From contig CAMNAC010000006.1 in the NCBI GenBank assembly GCA_946530475.1, positions 1-33,680 on the forward strand: 33,680 nucleotides of DNA, in the 5' to 3' direction. The notes below the pieces were generated by a model. That model worked only from the letters and a program-made list of their open reading frames with translations. It was not told the origin of the DNA and ran no database searches. The translations under genes and the position numbers were made by a program. The stretch is from an uncultured Mycoplasmatota bacterium. Its GTDB lineage: Bacteria; Bacillota_I; Bacilli_A; RF39; UBA660. Positions 18,734 to 28,475 of this stretch are shown one piece after another. Each line of letters begins with the position of its first letter. Position 1 is the first letter of the stretch.

Positions 18734-19471
18734 ATGAAATATGGTTATTTGACTGATCCAGGAAAAGTAAGAGACCACAATGAAGATAGTGTCACCATTG
18801 TAGAAAATGGAAGTGGGAAAGAATATTTACTAATTGTATGTGATGGTATGGGAGGCCATAGAGGTGGAGAAATTGCCTCTAATATTGCAGTTTCTCATAT
18901 TGAAGAAAGGTTCCATGAATTAGAAACAATTGGAAGCAAAGAAGAAGCGATTTTATTTTTAAAAGAAGCGGTAAGTGAAGCCAATGTATTAATTTATGAA
19001 TATACAAGAGAACATCCAGAAAGTTCTGGTATGGGAACTACTTTAGTATTATCTTTAGTTACTCCAGATTATCTATTGTTTGGAAATATTGGGGATAGTT
19101 CTGGCTTTGTATTTAAAAATGGAAAACTTCATAAAATAACGGTGGATCATACTTTAGTACAATTACTTGTAAATTCAGGAGAACTAACAGAAGAAGAAGC
19201 CAAGGATCATCCAAGAAAGAATGTTTTAATGAGGGCTTTAGGAGCAAACTCCAATGTAGAAATGGATATTTTTGACGTGGAAACTGATGTAGAAGGAGTT
19301 TTCTTATGCAGTGATGGGGTAACCAACATGTTAGATGATACTCAAATCAGTAAAGTATTGAATGAAGAAACGGATATTCCTTCTAAGTTACAAAAAATCA
19401 TTTATAAATGTAATAATAGGGGCGGAAATGATAATATTTCTGTGGCATTTTTAATAAAGGCAGGTGTGTAA
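18734..19471 (+). CDS. prpC: PP2C-family Ser/Thr phosphatase
   Basis: 'MKYGYLTDPGKVRDHNEDSV', 'VCDGMGGHRGGEIAS', 'GGNDNISVAFL'; adjacent to the PASTA kinase. Confidence 0.95.
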   Translation: MKYGYLTDPGKVRDHNEDSVTIVENGSGKEYLLIVCDGMGGHRGGEIASNIAVSHIEERFHELETIGSKEEAILFLKEAVSEANVLIYEYTREHPESSGMGTTLVLSLVTPDYLLFGNIGDSSGFVFKNGKLHKITVDHTLVQLLVNSGELTEEEAKDHPRKNVLMRALGANSNVEMDIFDVETDVEGVFLCSDGVTNMLDDTQISKVLNEETDIPSKLQKIIYKCNNRGGNDNISVAFLIKAGV

Positions 19472-19472
19472 A

Positions 19473-21182
19473 ATGATCGTAAAAGGAGAAAAAATAAACG
19501 ATCGTTATCAAATTATTCGAACTATTGGGGAAGGTGGAATGGCAAATGTGTATCTTGCTTATGACACCATTTTAAACCGTAATGTTGCGGTGAAAATTTT
19601 AAGAGGTGACCTTGCAGATGACGAAAAGTTTGTTCGTCGTTTTCAAAGAGAAGCGATTGCAGCTAGTTCCCTAACACATCCTAACATTGTTGGAATGTAC
19701 GATGTTGGAGAAGATAATGGAAGATATTTTATTGTAATGGAATATATCGATGGAAAAACGTTAAAAAGCTTAATTAAAAAAAGAGGTGCTTTAACAATTC
19801 CAGAAGTATTGGATATTATGATTCAACTAACGGATGGAGTTGCTTGTGCACACGATAGTTATATTATTCATAGAGATATCAAACCACAAAATGTTATGAT
19901 TTTAGATGATGGAAGAGTAAAAATTACAGATTTTGGAATCGCTATGGCATTAAATAGTAATGAATTAACCCAAACCAATTCGGTAATGGGTTCGGTACAT
20001 TATTTACCACCAGAACAAGCGAATGGAACAGGTTCTACTATGAAAAGTGACATTTATTCTTTAGGAATTTTAATGTATGAATTATTAACAGGGAAACTTC
20101 CATTTAAAGGAGAAAATGCAGTAGAAATTGCGATTAAGCAAATGAAAGAGCCTATTCCAAGTGTGCGCGAAAAGAATTCGGATATTCCACAATCATTAGA
20201 AAATATTATTTTAAAGGCTTGTGCGAAAAATCCAAAAAATAGATATGAGAATGTGAGAGAAATGAATGAAGATTTGAAACATGCGATGGATCCGGATAAA
20301 AAAGATGTGGAAAAATATCATTATCCTTATCCAGAACAAGATATTGAGGATCCAAAAAAAGTTACAAAAGTGACACGTTCCTTGATGAATAAAAAAGTAG
20401 AAGAAGAAACCAAAGAAGACAAATCTGAAAAGAGAACAAATCTTGCCCTTTGGATTACTGGAGGAATTACCTTCCTATTAATTGTTTTATTAGGATGCGT
20501 TATTTTAATCTTTCCAAAGCTTACTAGCACACCTGAAATAGTCATTCCAGATGTAAAAAATGAAACGACAGTAGATGCAGAAAAAATATTAAAAGGGTTA
20601 GGTTTTAAAGTAAATCCAGAAAATGAAGAAAAAGACAGCACTGATGTAGAAGAAGGAAAAGTAATCTCTACCAAACCAGAAGCTGGTAGAAGTATTAAAA
20701 AAGGGAATATGGTTACTTTAGTTGTTTCAACTGGTCCAAAAGGAATCGTTTTAAAAGATTATACCAATGAAAACTATATTGAAGTGAAAGCACAACTAGA
20801 AGCAGCAGGAATCTATGTTTTAACGGAATATAAAGATGTTAAAAAAGATGATAACATTAAGGAAAATATTATTATGGAACAATCACCAGCAAAAGATACA
20901 AGAGTTGTAGAAGGAGATACTGTTACTTTAAAAGTATCTAGACTAATAACCGAATATCCTGATTTTGTAGGGGAAAATTGGTCTGTTGCAGATGTAGAAA
21001 AATTCTGTGAAAAATATGGTCTTGTTCTTGTGAAAGAATACAAAAATACGTTAGATGCATCCGAAGGTGTTATTCTATCGCAAAGTAGAAAACCAGGAGA
21101 TATTGTAACTGCTTCAGCTCGTATTACCATTACCATTGCGAAAGCACCAGAAGGATTAAATCCAGAAAAGGAATCTGAATAA
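19473..21182 (+). CDS. prkC: PASTA-domain Ser/Thr protein kinase
   Basis: Kinase motifs 'GEGGMANVYLAYD', 'IIHRDIKPQN', 'DFGIA'; TM 'LALWITGGITFLLIVLLGCVILIF'; about 3 PASTA domains. Confidence 0.96.
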   Translation: MIVKGEKINDRYQIIRTIGEGGMANVYLAYDTILNRNVAVKILRGDLADDEKFVRRFQREAIAASSLTHPNIVGMYDVGEDNGRYFIVMEYIDGKTLKSLIKKRGALTIPEVLDIMIQLTDGVACAHDSYIIHRDIKPQNVMILDDGRVKITDFGIAMALNSNELTQTNSVMGSVHYLPPEQANGTGSTMKSDIYSLGILMYELLTGKLPFKGENAVEIAIKQMKEPIPSVREKNSDIPQSLENIILKACAKNPKNRYENVREMNEDLKHAMDPDKKDVEKYHYPYPEQDIEDPKKVTKVTRSLMNKKVEEETKEDKSEKRTNLALWITGGITFLLIVLLGCVILIFPKLTSTPEIVIPDVKNETTVDAEKILKGLGFKVNPENEEKDSTDVEEGKVISTKPEAGRSIKKGNMVTLVVSTGPKGIVLKDYTNENYIEVKAQLEAAGIYVLTEYKDVKKDDNIKENIIMEQSPAKDTRVVEGDTVTLKVSRLITEYPDFVGENWSVADVEKFCEKYGLVLVKEYKNTLDASEGVILSQSRKPGDIVTASARITITIAKAPEGLNPEKESE

Positions 21183-22010
21183 ATGAATCAAGGAAGAATT
21201 ATTAAACAAATTAGTAACGATTATACAGTAGAATCAGATGGAAATCTGATTCTCTGTAAATGTAGAGGGATTTTTAGAAAAAATGCAATTACGCCAATGG
21301 TAGGAGATGACGTAGTATTTGATAAAGAAAAGAAAATCATTACGGAAATTCTACCTAGGAAGAATTTTCTGATTCGTCCCATTATTTCGAATGTTGATCA
21401 GGCAATTATCATAACCAGTGTGAAAGCACCAGATTTTTCTACCAATTTATTAGATAAATTACTAGTATGCATTACCTTTCAAAACGTAAAACCAATCATT
21501 ATTTTAACGAAATTAGATTTGCTTACAGAAAAAGAGAAAGAAGAATTGAAACCACAAATTGATTATTATAAGAAGTATTATTCGGTATTTGAAAATACCA
21601 ATTTAAAAGATGTCTATCATATATTAGATCATAAAGTTTCTGTTTTTGCAGGACAAAGTGGTGCAGGGAAAAGTACCTTATTAAATCATTTAAACCCATT
21701 ATTAAACTTACAGACAAATGAGATTTCCAAAGCATTAGGAAGAGGAAAGCATACAACAAGGCATGTAGAACTTTTAAAAGTAAAAGATGGTTTTGTTGCG
21801 GACACACCAGGTTTTTCTTCTTTGGATTTTAGAGGTATGACAAAAGAAGACATTAAAAATTGTTTTCCTGAATTCCAAGAATATCCATGTAAATATCATG
21901 ATTGCATGCATACAAAAGAAAGTGAATGTGAGATAAAAAAGAAAGTAAAAGAGGGGCTTATTTTACCAAGTAGATATGAAAATTATCTAAAGTTTTTAGG
22001 GAGTGATTAA
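21183..22010 (+). CDS. rsgA: Ribosome small subunit-dependent GTPase A
   Basis: Circularly permuted GTPase 'TKLD', 'GQSGAGKSTLLN', 'DTPGFSSLD'; C-terminal zinc motif 'CKYHDCMHTKESEC'. Confidence 0.95.
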   Translation: MNQGRIIKQISNDYTVESDGNLILCKCRGIFRKNAITPMVGDDVVFDKEKKIITEILPRKNFLIRPIISNVDQAIIITSVKAPDFSTNLLDKLLVCITFQNVKPIIILTKLDLLTEKEKEELKPQIDYYKKYYSVFENTNLKDVYHILDHKVSVFAGQSGAGKSTLLNHLNPLLNLQTNEISKALGRGKHTTRHVELLKVKDGFVADTPGFSSLDFRGMTKEDIKNCFPEFQEYPCKYHDCMHTKESECEIKKKVKEGLILPSRYENYLKFLGSD

Positions 22011-22011
22011 T

Positions 22012-22641
22012 ATGATTTCAGTATCTTTTTTAGGAATAAAAGATCATTTAAAAGAAAGATTACATCAATTAGAAAAAATGGATATTTCTTATTTTCATTG
22101 TGATATTATGGATGGAAAATTTGTTTCTGAAAAGACATGGAGTTTTGAAGAATTAAAGTTTTTAAAAGAAATCAAAAAACCATTGGATGTTCATTTAATG
22201 GTAGAAGATATTGAAACCTATGTAGAATCATTTTCAAAATTAAAACCTCAGTTTATGACATTTCATGTAGAAGCTACTTCTAACGCAGAAGAAATAATAA
22301 AAAAAATCCATTCCTATGGTTGTAAAGCTGGAATTTCTATAAAACCAGGTACTCCGATTTCGAAAATTCTTCCTTATTTAAAAGAAGTAGATTTAGTATT
22401 AGTAATGAGTGTAGAACCAGGTAGGGGAGGACAAGCTTTTCTCCCTAATTCAATTGAAAAAATAAAAGAATTAAAAAAATTACAGAAAAACTATCATTAT
22501 TTGATTGAGGTGGATGGTGGAATCAACGACCAAACCATTTTAGAATGTAAAAAGAGTGGTGCGGATATTTTTGTAGTTGGGAGTTTTATTACCAATCACT
22601 CTGATTATGAAAAACAGATTGTCAAATTGAAAAACAAATAA
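22012..22641 (+). CDS. rpe: Ribulose-phosphate 3-epimerase
   Basis: 'FHCDIMDGKFV', 'DVHLMVED', 'LVMSVEPGRGGQAFLP', 'EVDGGIN'; follows rsgA. Confidence 0.95.
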   Translation: MISVSFLGIKDHLKERLHQLEKMDISYFHCDIMDGKFVSEKTWSFEELKFLKEIKKPLDVHLMVEDIETYVESFSKLKPQFMTFHVEATSNAEEIIKKIHSYGCKAGISIKPGTPISKILPYLKEVDLVLVMSVEPGRGGQAFLPNSIEKIKELKKLQKNYHYLIEVDGGINDQTILECKKSGADIFVVGSFITNHSDYEKQIVKLKNK

Positions 22642-22677
22642 AAAAGTGATATACTTGTTCCGATTAGGAGGTGTAGT

Positions 22678-24696
22678 ATGGAAAAAACAGATTCTTTAAT
22701 TGATAAATTGATTTTCTTTATCAAAAGCAACGTATTGCTTTTGGCTTTTGTTGTATCATCTGTTTTTAATGCAACGCTCCTTCGCTTTTTTACTGTAAAA
22801 AACTATTCGGACTTTCGACCAATTCTTGCAGATTTATCCGTTACTTTGGCAATTGGCGCATTTAGTTATTTATTGAAACCGAAACATCGTTTTCTTTATT
22901 TCTTTATTTGGTCGATATTATTTGTTCTTATTTGTATTATCAATTCCATTTATTATACCAACTTTTTATCATTTGCCTCTCTTTCTTTACTTGCGACTTC
23001 TTTGCAAGTAATTGGGGTAAGTGATGCTGTAGTAGAAAATATCATGGAATTGAAAGATTTTATTTTTTTATGGCAGTTATTCGCATTATTCTTTTTAAAT
23101 GTTTATTTGAAAAGAAATCATTATTATGAGAAAAAGGAAGAACATGGGCTTAAGAATACATTGATTACTCTATGCACTTCTTTAATTACAATTGGTTTCT
23201 TTATTGCAAATATTAATAGCACGGATGTTAGCAGATTAGGAAAACAATGGAATAGGGAATTAGTGGTCATGAAATTTGGAATCTATACGTATCATGTGAA
23301 TGATGCTATCGCAAGTATTAAGCCTCAGATTATTCCATTATTTGGATATGACCAAGCAGAAAAAGAATTCCGTGAATATTATGAAAAAAATAAAAAGAAA
23401 CCTACCACAAATGAATATACAAATGTATTAAAAGGAAAAAATGTAATTGTCATACATGCAGAAAGTTTTCAACAGTTTTTAATTGGAAAAACTTTTAATG
23501 GAGTAGAAGTAACTCCAAATATGAACCGACTTACAAAAGAAGGACTTTATTTTTCTAATTTTTATGCACAAGAAAGTGTAGGAACCAGTAGCGATACAGA
23601 ATTTACATTTAACACATCTTTACTTCCAGCAAGTAGTGGAACGGTATTTGTAAATTACTTTGATAGAGAATATATAACCATTCCAAAATTATTAAAAGAA
23701 CAAGGATATTATACTTTTAGTATGCATGGAAATAACGGATCTTACTGGAATCGTAATGTTGTGCATGAAAACTTTGGGTATGATAATTTCTATTATCATA
23801 AAAAAGATTACGAAATTGATGAAACAATTGGGTTAGGACTTTCCGATAAATCATTCTTTAGACAGTCTGTGCCAAAAATAAAAGAAGTAAAAGAAAAATA
23901 TGGAAAGTTTTATGGACTTTTAATTATGCTTACGAACCATACTCCATTTTCTGATATAAACGAACGTCATTTAGTAGATTTTGATGTGGATTATAAATAC
24001 GAGAAAGTAAATGAAGAAACTGGAGAAACAGAAATGGTAAGTGCTCCATATTTGGAAGGAACTAAATTAGGAAATTATATTAAATCTGTTCATTATGCAG
24101 ATGAAGCAATTGGAGAATTAATGACCGAATTAGAAGAAGCAGGGTTACTTGAGAATACTGCAATTGTCATCTATGGAGATCATGATGCCAAATTAAAAAA
24201 ATCAGAATATGTAAGATATTATAATTATGATCCTTATACAGATAGTGTTTTAGATGAAGAAGATCCAAATTACGTAAACGTTGATTACTTCAATTATGAA
24301 TTGAATAGAAAAGTACCATTCCTAATTTGGACAAAAGATCAAACAGTAAGTGGAGAAGTAACAAAAGTAATGGGTATGTATGATGTACTTCCTACGTTAG
24401 GGAATATGATGGGATTTAGTAGTCCTTATGCATTAGGTCATGATATTTTTAGTATCGATAATAATGTTGTAATATTTCCAAGTGGAGATTGGCTTACGGA
24501 TGAAGTTTATTATCATACGCAATTAGATGATGGCAAAGTTTTAACAAAAGATGGTATAATGAATAAAGAATATATTGAAAATTATACAAAGATTTCAGAG
24601 GAGGAACTTTCTGTTTCCAATAAAATAATTGTATATGATTTAATCCGAAAGACAAAAGAAAAAGATAAAATAATGAAGGAGTATCAAGAGGAATGA
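22678..24696 (+). CDS. LTA synthase family protein (sulfatase fold)
   Basis: N-terminal TMs; 'NVIVIHAESFQQFLIG...VTPNMNRLTKEGLYFSNFYAQESVGTSSDTEFTFNTSLLP', 'GDHDAKL'. Confidence 0.92.
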   Translation: MEKTDSLIDKLIFFIKSNVLLLAFVVSSVFNATLLRFFTVKNYSDFRPILADLSVTLAIGAFSYLLKPKHRFLYFFIWSILFVLICIINSIYYTNFLSFASLSLLATSLQVIGVSDAVVENIMELKDFIFLWQLFALFFLNVYLKRNHYYEKKEEHGLKNTLITLCTSLITIGFFIANINSTDVSRLGKQWNRELVVMKFGIYTYHVNDAIASIKPQIIPLFGYDQAEKEFREYYEKNKKKPTTNEYTNVLKGKNVIVIHAESFQQFLIGKTFNGVEVTPNMNRLTKEGLYFSNFYAQESVGTSSDTEFTFNTSLLPASSGTVFVNYFDREYITIPKLLKEQGYYTFSMHGNNGSYWNRNVVHENFGYDNFYYHKKDYEIDETIGLGLSDKSFFRQSVPKIKEVKEKYGKFYGLLIMLTNHTPFSDINERHLVDFDVDYKYEKVNEETGETEMVSAPYLEGTKLGNYIKSVHYADEAIGELMTELEEAGLLENTAIVIYGDHDAKLKKSEYVRYYNYDPYTDSVLDEEDPNYVNVDYFNYELNRKVPFLIWTKDQTVSGEVTKVMGMYDVLPTLGNMMGFSSPYALGHDIFSIDNNVVIFPSGDWLTDEVYYHTQLDDGKVLTKDGIMNKEYIENYTKISEEELSVSNKIIVYDLIRKTKEKDKIMKEYQEE

Positions 24697-25328
24697 AAAA
24701 GAAAAAGAGAAAATTAAATATAAAACGTATTGCGATATTGATTATCGTATTAATTGCGATTGCTGTTGCTTTAGCGCTTATCTTTGGAAAACCAAAACAA
24801 AAAAAACCAAAAGAAGAAAAAAAGGTAGTGGATAAACTAGAAAAATACGGATATGTTTTAGAAGAAGATCAAACCAAATACTACAATGAATTATTTCAAT
24901 CTTTAAAAGAAGAACTAAATAAAGAAGAAGTGAATGAAGAAACCTATGCAACTCTTGTTGCTCAATTATTTACATCTGATTTTTTCACACTTTCTAATAA
25001 AACAACAAAAGCAGATATTGGTGGGGTACAATATGTATTAGAGAGTTATCGAGATGATTTTGTAAAATATGCAAGGGATTCTATCTATCACCATGTAGAA
25101 AGTGATATCTATGGAGATCGTAAACAAGAATTACCAACTGTAACAAGCGTTTCTGTAGATTCTATTACTCAAGTATCTCATTCTTATTTAGAGGAAGAAG
25201 ACGAAGAAGCATATGAAATAAATGTAACAATTTCTTATGAAAAAGATTTGGGATATCAAACAAAGGCAAAACTATATTTAGTACATAGAGATATTAAATT
25301 AGAAGTTGTTAAAATGGAAGAAGTGTAG
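24693..25328 (+). CDS. Hypothetical membrane-anchored protein translationally coupled to the LtaS-like gene
   Basis: ATGA overlap with the upstream stop; N-terminal TM 'IAILIIVLIAIAVALALIFG'; no recognised domain. Confidence 0.75.
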   Translation: MKKKKRKLNIKRIAILIIVLIAIAVALALIFGKPKQKKPKEEKKVVDKLEKYGYVLEEDQTKYYNELFQSLKEELNKEEVNEETYATLVAQLFTSDFFTLSNKTTKADIGGVQYVLESYRDDFVKYARDSIYHHVESDIYGDRKQELPTVTSVSVDSITQVSHSYLEEEDEEAYEINVTISYEKDLGYQTKAKLYLVHRDIKLEVVKMEEV

Positions 25329-25343
25329 AATCACTTCTTTTTT
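25318..25343 (+). terminator. Intrinsic terminator overlapping stop codon
   Basis: AGAAGTG-tagaat-CACTTCT plus T run. Confidence 0.75.
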
Positions 25344-25374
25344 GTAAACAAATTGTCTTTTTAAAATAGATTTA

Positions 25375-25403
25375 TTGACTGTTTATTAGGAAACCCCTAT
25401 AAT
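25375..25403 (+). promoter_or_regulatory. Near-consensus sigma70 promoter for the pilin gene
   Basis: TTGACT - 17 nt - TATAAT. Confidence 0.8.
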
Positions 25404-25427
25404 TGAATTATAAAAGGTAGGGATAAA

Positions 25428-26630
25428 ATGAAGAAAAAAGGATTTACGTTAATTGAGTTACTTGCAGTCATTGTAATACTTGCAGTGATTGCACTTATCG
25501 CAACGCCATTAATTATGAATGTAATTAATGATGCAAGAAAGAATAGTTTCAAAGATTCTGCATATGGAATTAAAAAGGCAGTGGAATTAAGGATTGCAGA
25601 AGAAAACTTAGTTGGAGAAGCAATTTCATTTAAAGTAGATGTTACAAGTGATGCTATAAACTATAGTGGAGAAAAACCAACCAGTGGTTGGGCACATGTT
25701 ACACCTGATGGAAAAATGGAACTTTATATGTGTAATTCCTCATATTGTGCTTCAAAAACACTTGATAGTGAGGAAATAATTGTGACATCTATTAGTTCAG
25801 AAATAGAAACTATTACAAATGAAATTACAAGAGTATCCGAATTAGAAGTTGCTGAAATCACAAAAGAAGGACATGAAATAAAAGGATATACTTACATACC
25901 AAATACTGATTCTAATGAAACTTACAAAGGAATCTTATATTTGGATCCAACTGATTTAGGAAATAAGTGTAACGAATCCAATTCTTTAACTAATAAACAA
26001 GGAAAAGATAAAGATGGGGTTACAACTTTAACTGGAACAAAGAGTGGTTGTATGAGATGGTTTGCATTTGGGAATGATAATGGTAATCCAACAACTGCAA
26101 TTTTAGATCATAATACGACAGCTTGTGCAGAATTTGATTTTAATTTAAAAAATGGAGCACCAGGTAATGAAAAAACAACAGATGAATATGAAGCAGATTG
26201 GTATTTTGAACAAGATGTTCAAGGATGGGATAGTAGATTACAAGCAAGATTTCCAAATGCACAAGAAATGGCTGATGCAGGAGGAATCACAGGATTTAAT
26301 GCACAAACTTCAACGTCAGGATCTTTTTTAGGAAATGGAAATAGTGCGACTCAAAATGGTAAATACTGGTGGTTATATACGAATTTATACAATGCTGAAA
26401 ACAAAAACGGGAGAGGAAATGATAATTCTACATATAATTGCATATATAATTCTACTGGATCAGTAGAGACTAACAAAACTCAGGCATATTGGACACTTAC
26501 TCCTCGTTCAGGTTCTTTGTATTCTGTATGGGGAATCAATAATTATGGGGCATTAACAGATATCGATATTAGTGAAAGAAATGGCGTTAGACCCGTTATC
26601 TCACTTTCTTCGCTAAAATTATCTAATTAA
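25428..26630 (+). CDS. Prepilin-type N-terminal methylation domain protein with C-type-lectin/DUF6273-like C-terminus
   Basis: Class III-like prepilin signal 'MKKKGFTLIELLAVIVILAVIALIATPLIM'; C-terminus 'YWTLTPRSGSLYSVWGINNYGALTDIDISERNGVRPVISL'. Confidence 0.9.
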   Translation: MKKKGFTLIELLAVIVILAVIALIATPLIMNVINDARKNSFKDSAYGIKKAVELRIAEENLVGEAISFKVDVTSDAINYSGEKPTSGWAHVTPDGKMELYMCNSSYCASKTLDSEEIIVTSISSEIETITNEITRVSELEVAEITKEGHEIKGYTYIPNTDSNETYKGILYLDPTDLGNKCNESNSLTNKQGKDKDGVTTLTGTKSGCMRWFAFGNDNGNPTTAILDHNTTACAEFDFNLKNGAPGNEKTTDEYEADWYFEQDVQGWDSRLQARFPNAQEMADAGGITGFNAQTSTSGSFLGNGNSATQNGKYWWLYTNLYNAENKNGRGNDNSTYNCIYNSTGSVETNKTQAYWTLTPRSGSLYSVWGINNYGALTDIDISERNGVRPVISLSSLKLSN

Positions 26631-26632
26631 AT

Positions 26633-26658
26633 AAAAGCTTTTATCTAAAAGCTTTTTT
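26633..26658 (+). terminator. Intrinsic terminator
   Basis: AAAAGCTTTT-atct-AAAAGCTTTT with T run. Confidence 0.65.
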
Positions 26659-26675
26659 CTTTTTACATACCTTAA

Positions 26676-26704
26676 TTTACAAGTAAGACCATATTTGATA
26701 TAAT
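26676..26704 (+). promoter_or_regulatory. Promoter for gatCAB
   Basis: TTTACA - 17 nt - TATAAT with extended -10 TGA. Confidence 0.65.
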
Positions 26705-26731
26705 GAATTGTGGTTAGAAAGAAGGAAACTT

Positions 26732-27028
26732 ATGGAAAAGTTAGAAAAGGAACAAGTACTTCATGTAGCTGATTTAGCACGTCTTTATGTGAAGGAAGAA
26801 GAAATCAACAAATATGCAGTTCAACTTTCTGAAATCTTAACAGAAATTGATAAAATAAACAAAGTGAATATAGAAGATGGGGATATGTTAATTGCGCCAA
26901 CAACTAATAAAAATGAATATCGAGAAGATGAAATTGGAACTATGTTAGAACCAGAAACTGTATTAAAAAATGCAAAACATGTAAGTGATGGATATATTAT
27001 TGTACCGAGGGTGATTGGAAATGACTAA
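26732..27028 (+). CDS. gatC: Asp-tRNA(Asn)/Glu-tRNA(Gln) amidotransferase subunit C
   Basis: 'HVADLARLYVKEEEINKYAVQLSEILTEIDKINKVN'; followed by gatA and gatB. Confidence 0.93.
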   Translation: MEKLEKEQVLHVADLARLYVKEEEINKYAVQLSEILTEIDKINKVNIEDGDMLIAPTTNKNEYREDEIGTMLEPETVLKNAKHVSDGYIIVPRVIGND

Positions 27029-28475
27029 TTATTTAAACAAAAGTATCAAAGAGTTAAATACCTTATTAAAAAATAAAACAATTAAACCGATTGATTTAGT
27101 AGAAGAAGCATTCGAAAAAATTGAAAAAGATGGGTTAAATGCTTTTATTACTTTGAATAAAGAAGAAGCTTTGAAACAAGCAAAAGAATTAGAAAACAAA
27201 GAAGTAGATAATCTATTGTTTGGACTACCTATTGCATTAAAAGATAATATTGTTACAAAAGATTTAAGAACTACATGTGCGTCTCATATGTTGGATGATT
27301 TTCTTCCTATTTATGATGCAACTGTTGTAAAAAAATTAAAAGAAAAAAATATGATTATCATTGGAAAAACAAATATGGATGAATTTGCGATGGGATCGAC
27401 TGGAGAAACCAGTTATTTTCCACATACAAAAAATCCATGGAATGAGAAAAAAGTACCTGGAGGTTCCTCTTCTGGTTCTGCAGCTGCAGTATCCTCTAGA
27501 GAAGTATCTTTAGCACTTGGAACAGACACAGGAGGAAGCATTAGACAGCCTTCTAGTTTCTGTGGATTAGTAGGATTAAAACCAACTTACGGAAGAGTAT
27601 CAAGATACGGGTTAATTGCTTTTGCATCTTCCCTAGATCAAATAGGACCTATGACGAATACAGTAGAAGATAATGCAATTCTTTTAGAAGCGATTAGCGG
27701 AAAAGATGAAAATGATTTAACAAGTTCAAGAAAAGAAGTTCCACATTATGTAGATAGTATTGGAAAGCCAATAAAAGGGACAAGAGTAGCAGTTCCTAAT
27801 TACTATATGAGTGAAACAATTGATATAGAAGTAAGAAATCAAGTAAAAGAAGTGATTGAATTACTTGAAAAAGCAGGATGTACAGTTGATTACATTGATA
27901 TTCCATACTTAGAATATGCAATTCCTTTGTATCAAATTATTGCGCTTGGAGAAGCAAGCTCAAACTTAGCTCGTTATGATGGAATCAGGTATGGTCATGT
28001 TACAGAAAACTATGAAAATCTAGAAGAACTATATAAATATAGTCGTGGAGAAGGATTTGGTAATGAAGTAAAAAGACGAATCATGATTGGTTCTTATATT
28101 TTAAGTGGAAAAAATGCAAATGTATATTACAGAAAAGCATTAAAAGTAAGAAATAAAATGACCGAAGAATTTAAAAAAGTTTTTGAAACATATGACCTTA
28201 TTATTGGACCAACCAATACGAATGTAGCTTACGATTTTGGAGTAAAAAGCGATGATGCATTAAAGAGTTTTTATGATGATTTACTTACTATTCCAGTCAA
28301 TATGGCAGGGCTTCCTGCAATGAGTTTACCAATTGGATTTAATCATGAACATTTACCAATTGGTATGCATATTATTGCTTCTTATTTTGAAGAAGAAAAA
28401 ATCTATAAACTTGCTTCTTATATTGAAAAACATCTTCATTTAGAATGCAATCCAAAGGAGGAAGAATCATGTTAG
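27021..28475 (+). CDS. gatA: Asp-tRNA(Asn)/Glu-tRNA(Gln) amidotransferase subunit A
   Basis: Amidase signature 'VPGGSSSGSAAAVSSREVSLALGTDTGGSIRQPSSFCGLVGLKPTYGRVSRYGLI'. Confidence 0.97.
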   Translation: MTNYLNKSIKELNTLLKNKTIKPIDLVEEAFEKIEKDGLNAFITLNKEEALKQAKELENKEVDNLLFGLPIALKDNIVTKDLRTTCASHMLDDFLPIYDATVVKKLKEKNMIIIGKTNMDEFAMGSTGETSYFPHTKNPWNEKKVPGGSSSGSAAAVSSREVSLALGTDTGGSIRQPSSFCGLVGLKPTYGRVSRYGLIAFASSLDQIGPMTNTVEDNAILLEAISGKDENDLTSSRKEVPHYVDSIGKPIKGTRVAVPNYYMSETIDIEVRNQVKEVIELLEKAGCTVDYIDIPYLEYAIPLYQIIALGEASSNLARYDGIRYGHVTENYENLEELYKYSRGEGFGNEVKRRIMIGSYILSGKNANVYYRKALKVRNKMTEEFKKVFETYDLIIGPTNTNVAYDFGVKSDDALKSFYDDLLTIPVNMAGLPAMSLPIGFNHEHLPIGMHIIASYFEEEKIYKLASYIEKHLHLECNPKEEESC

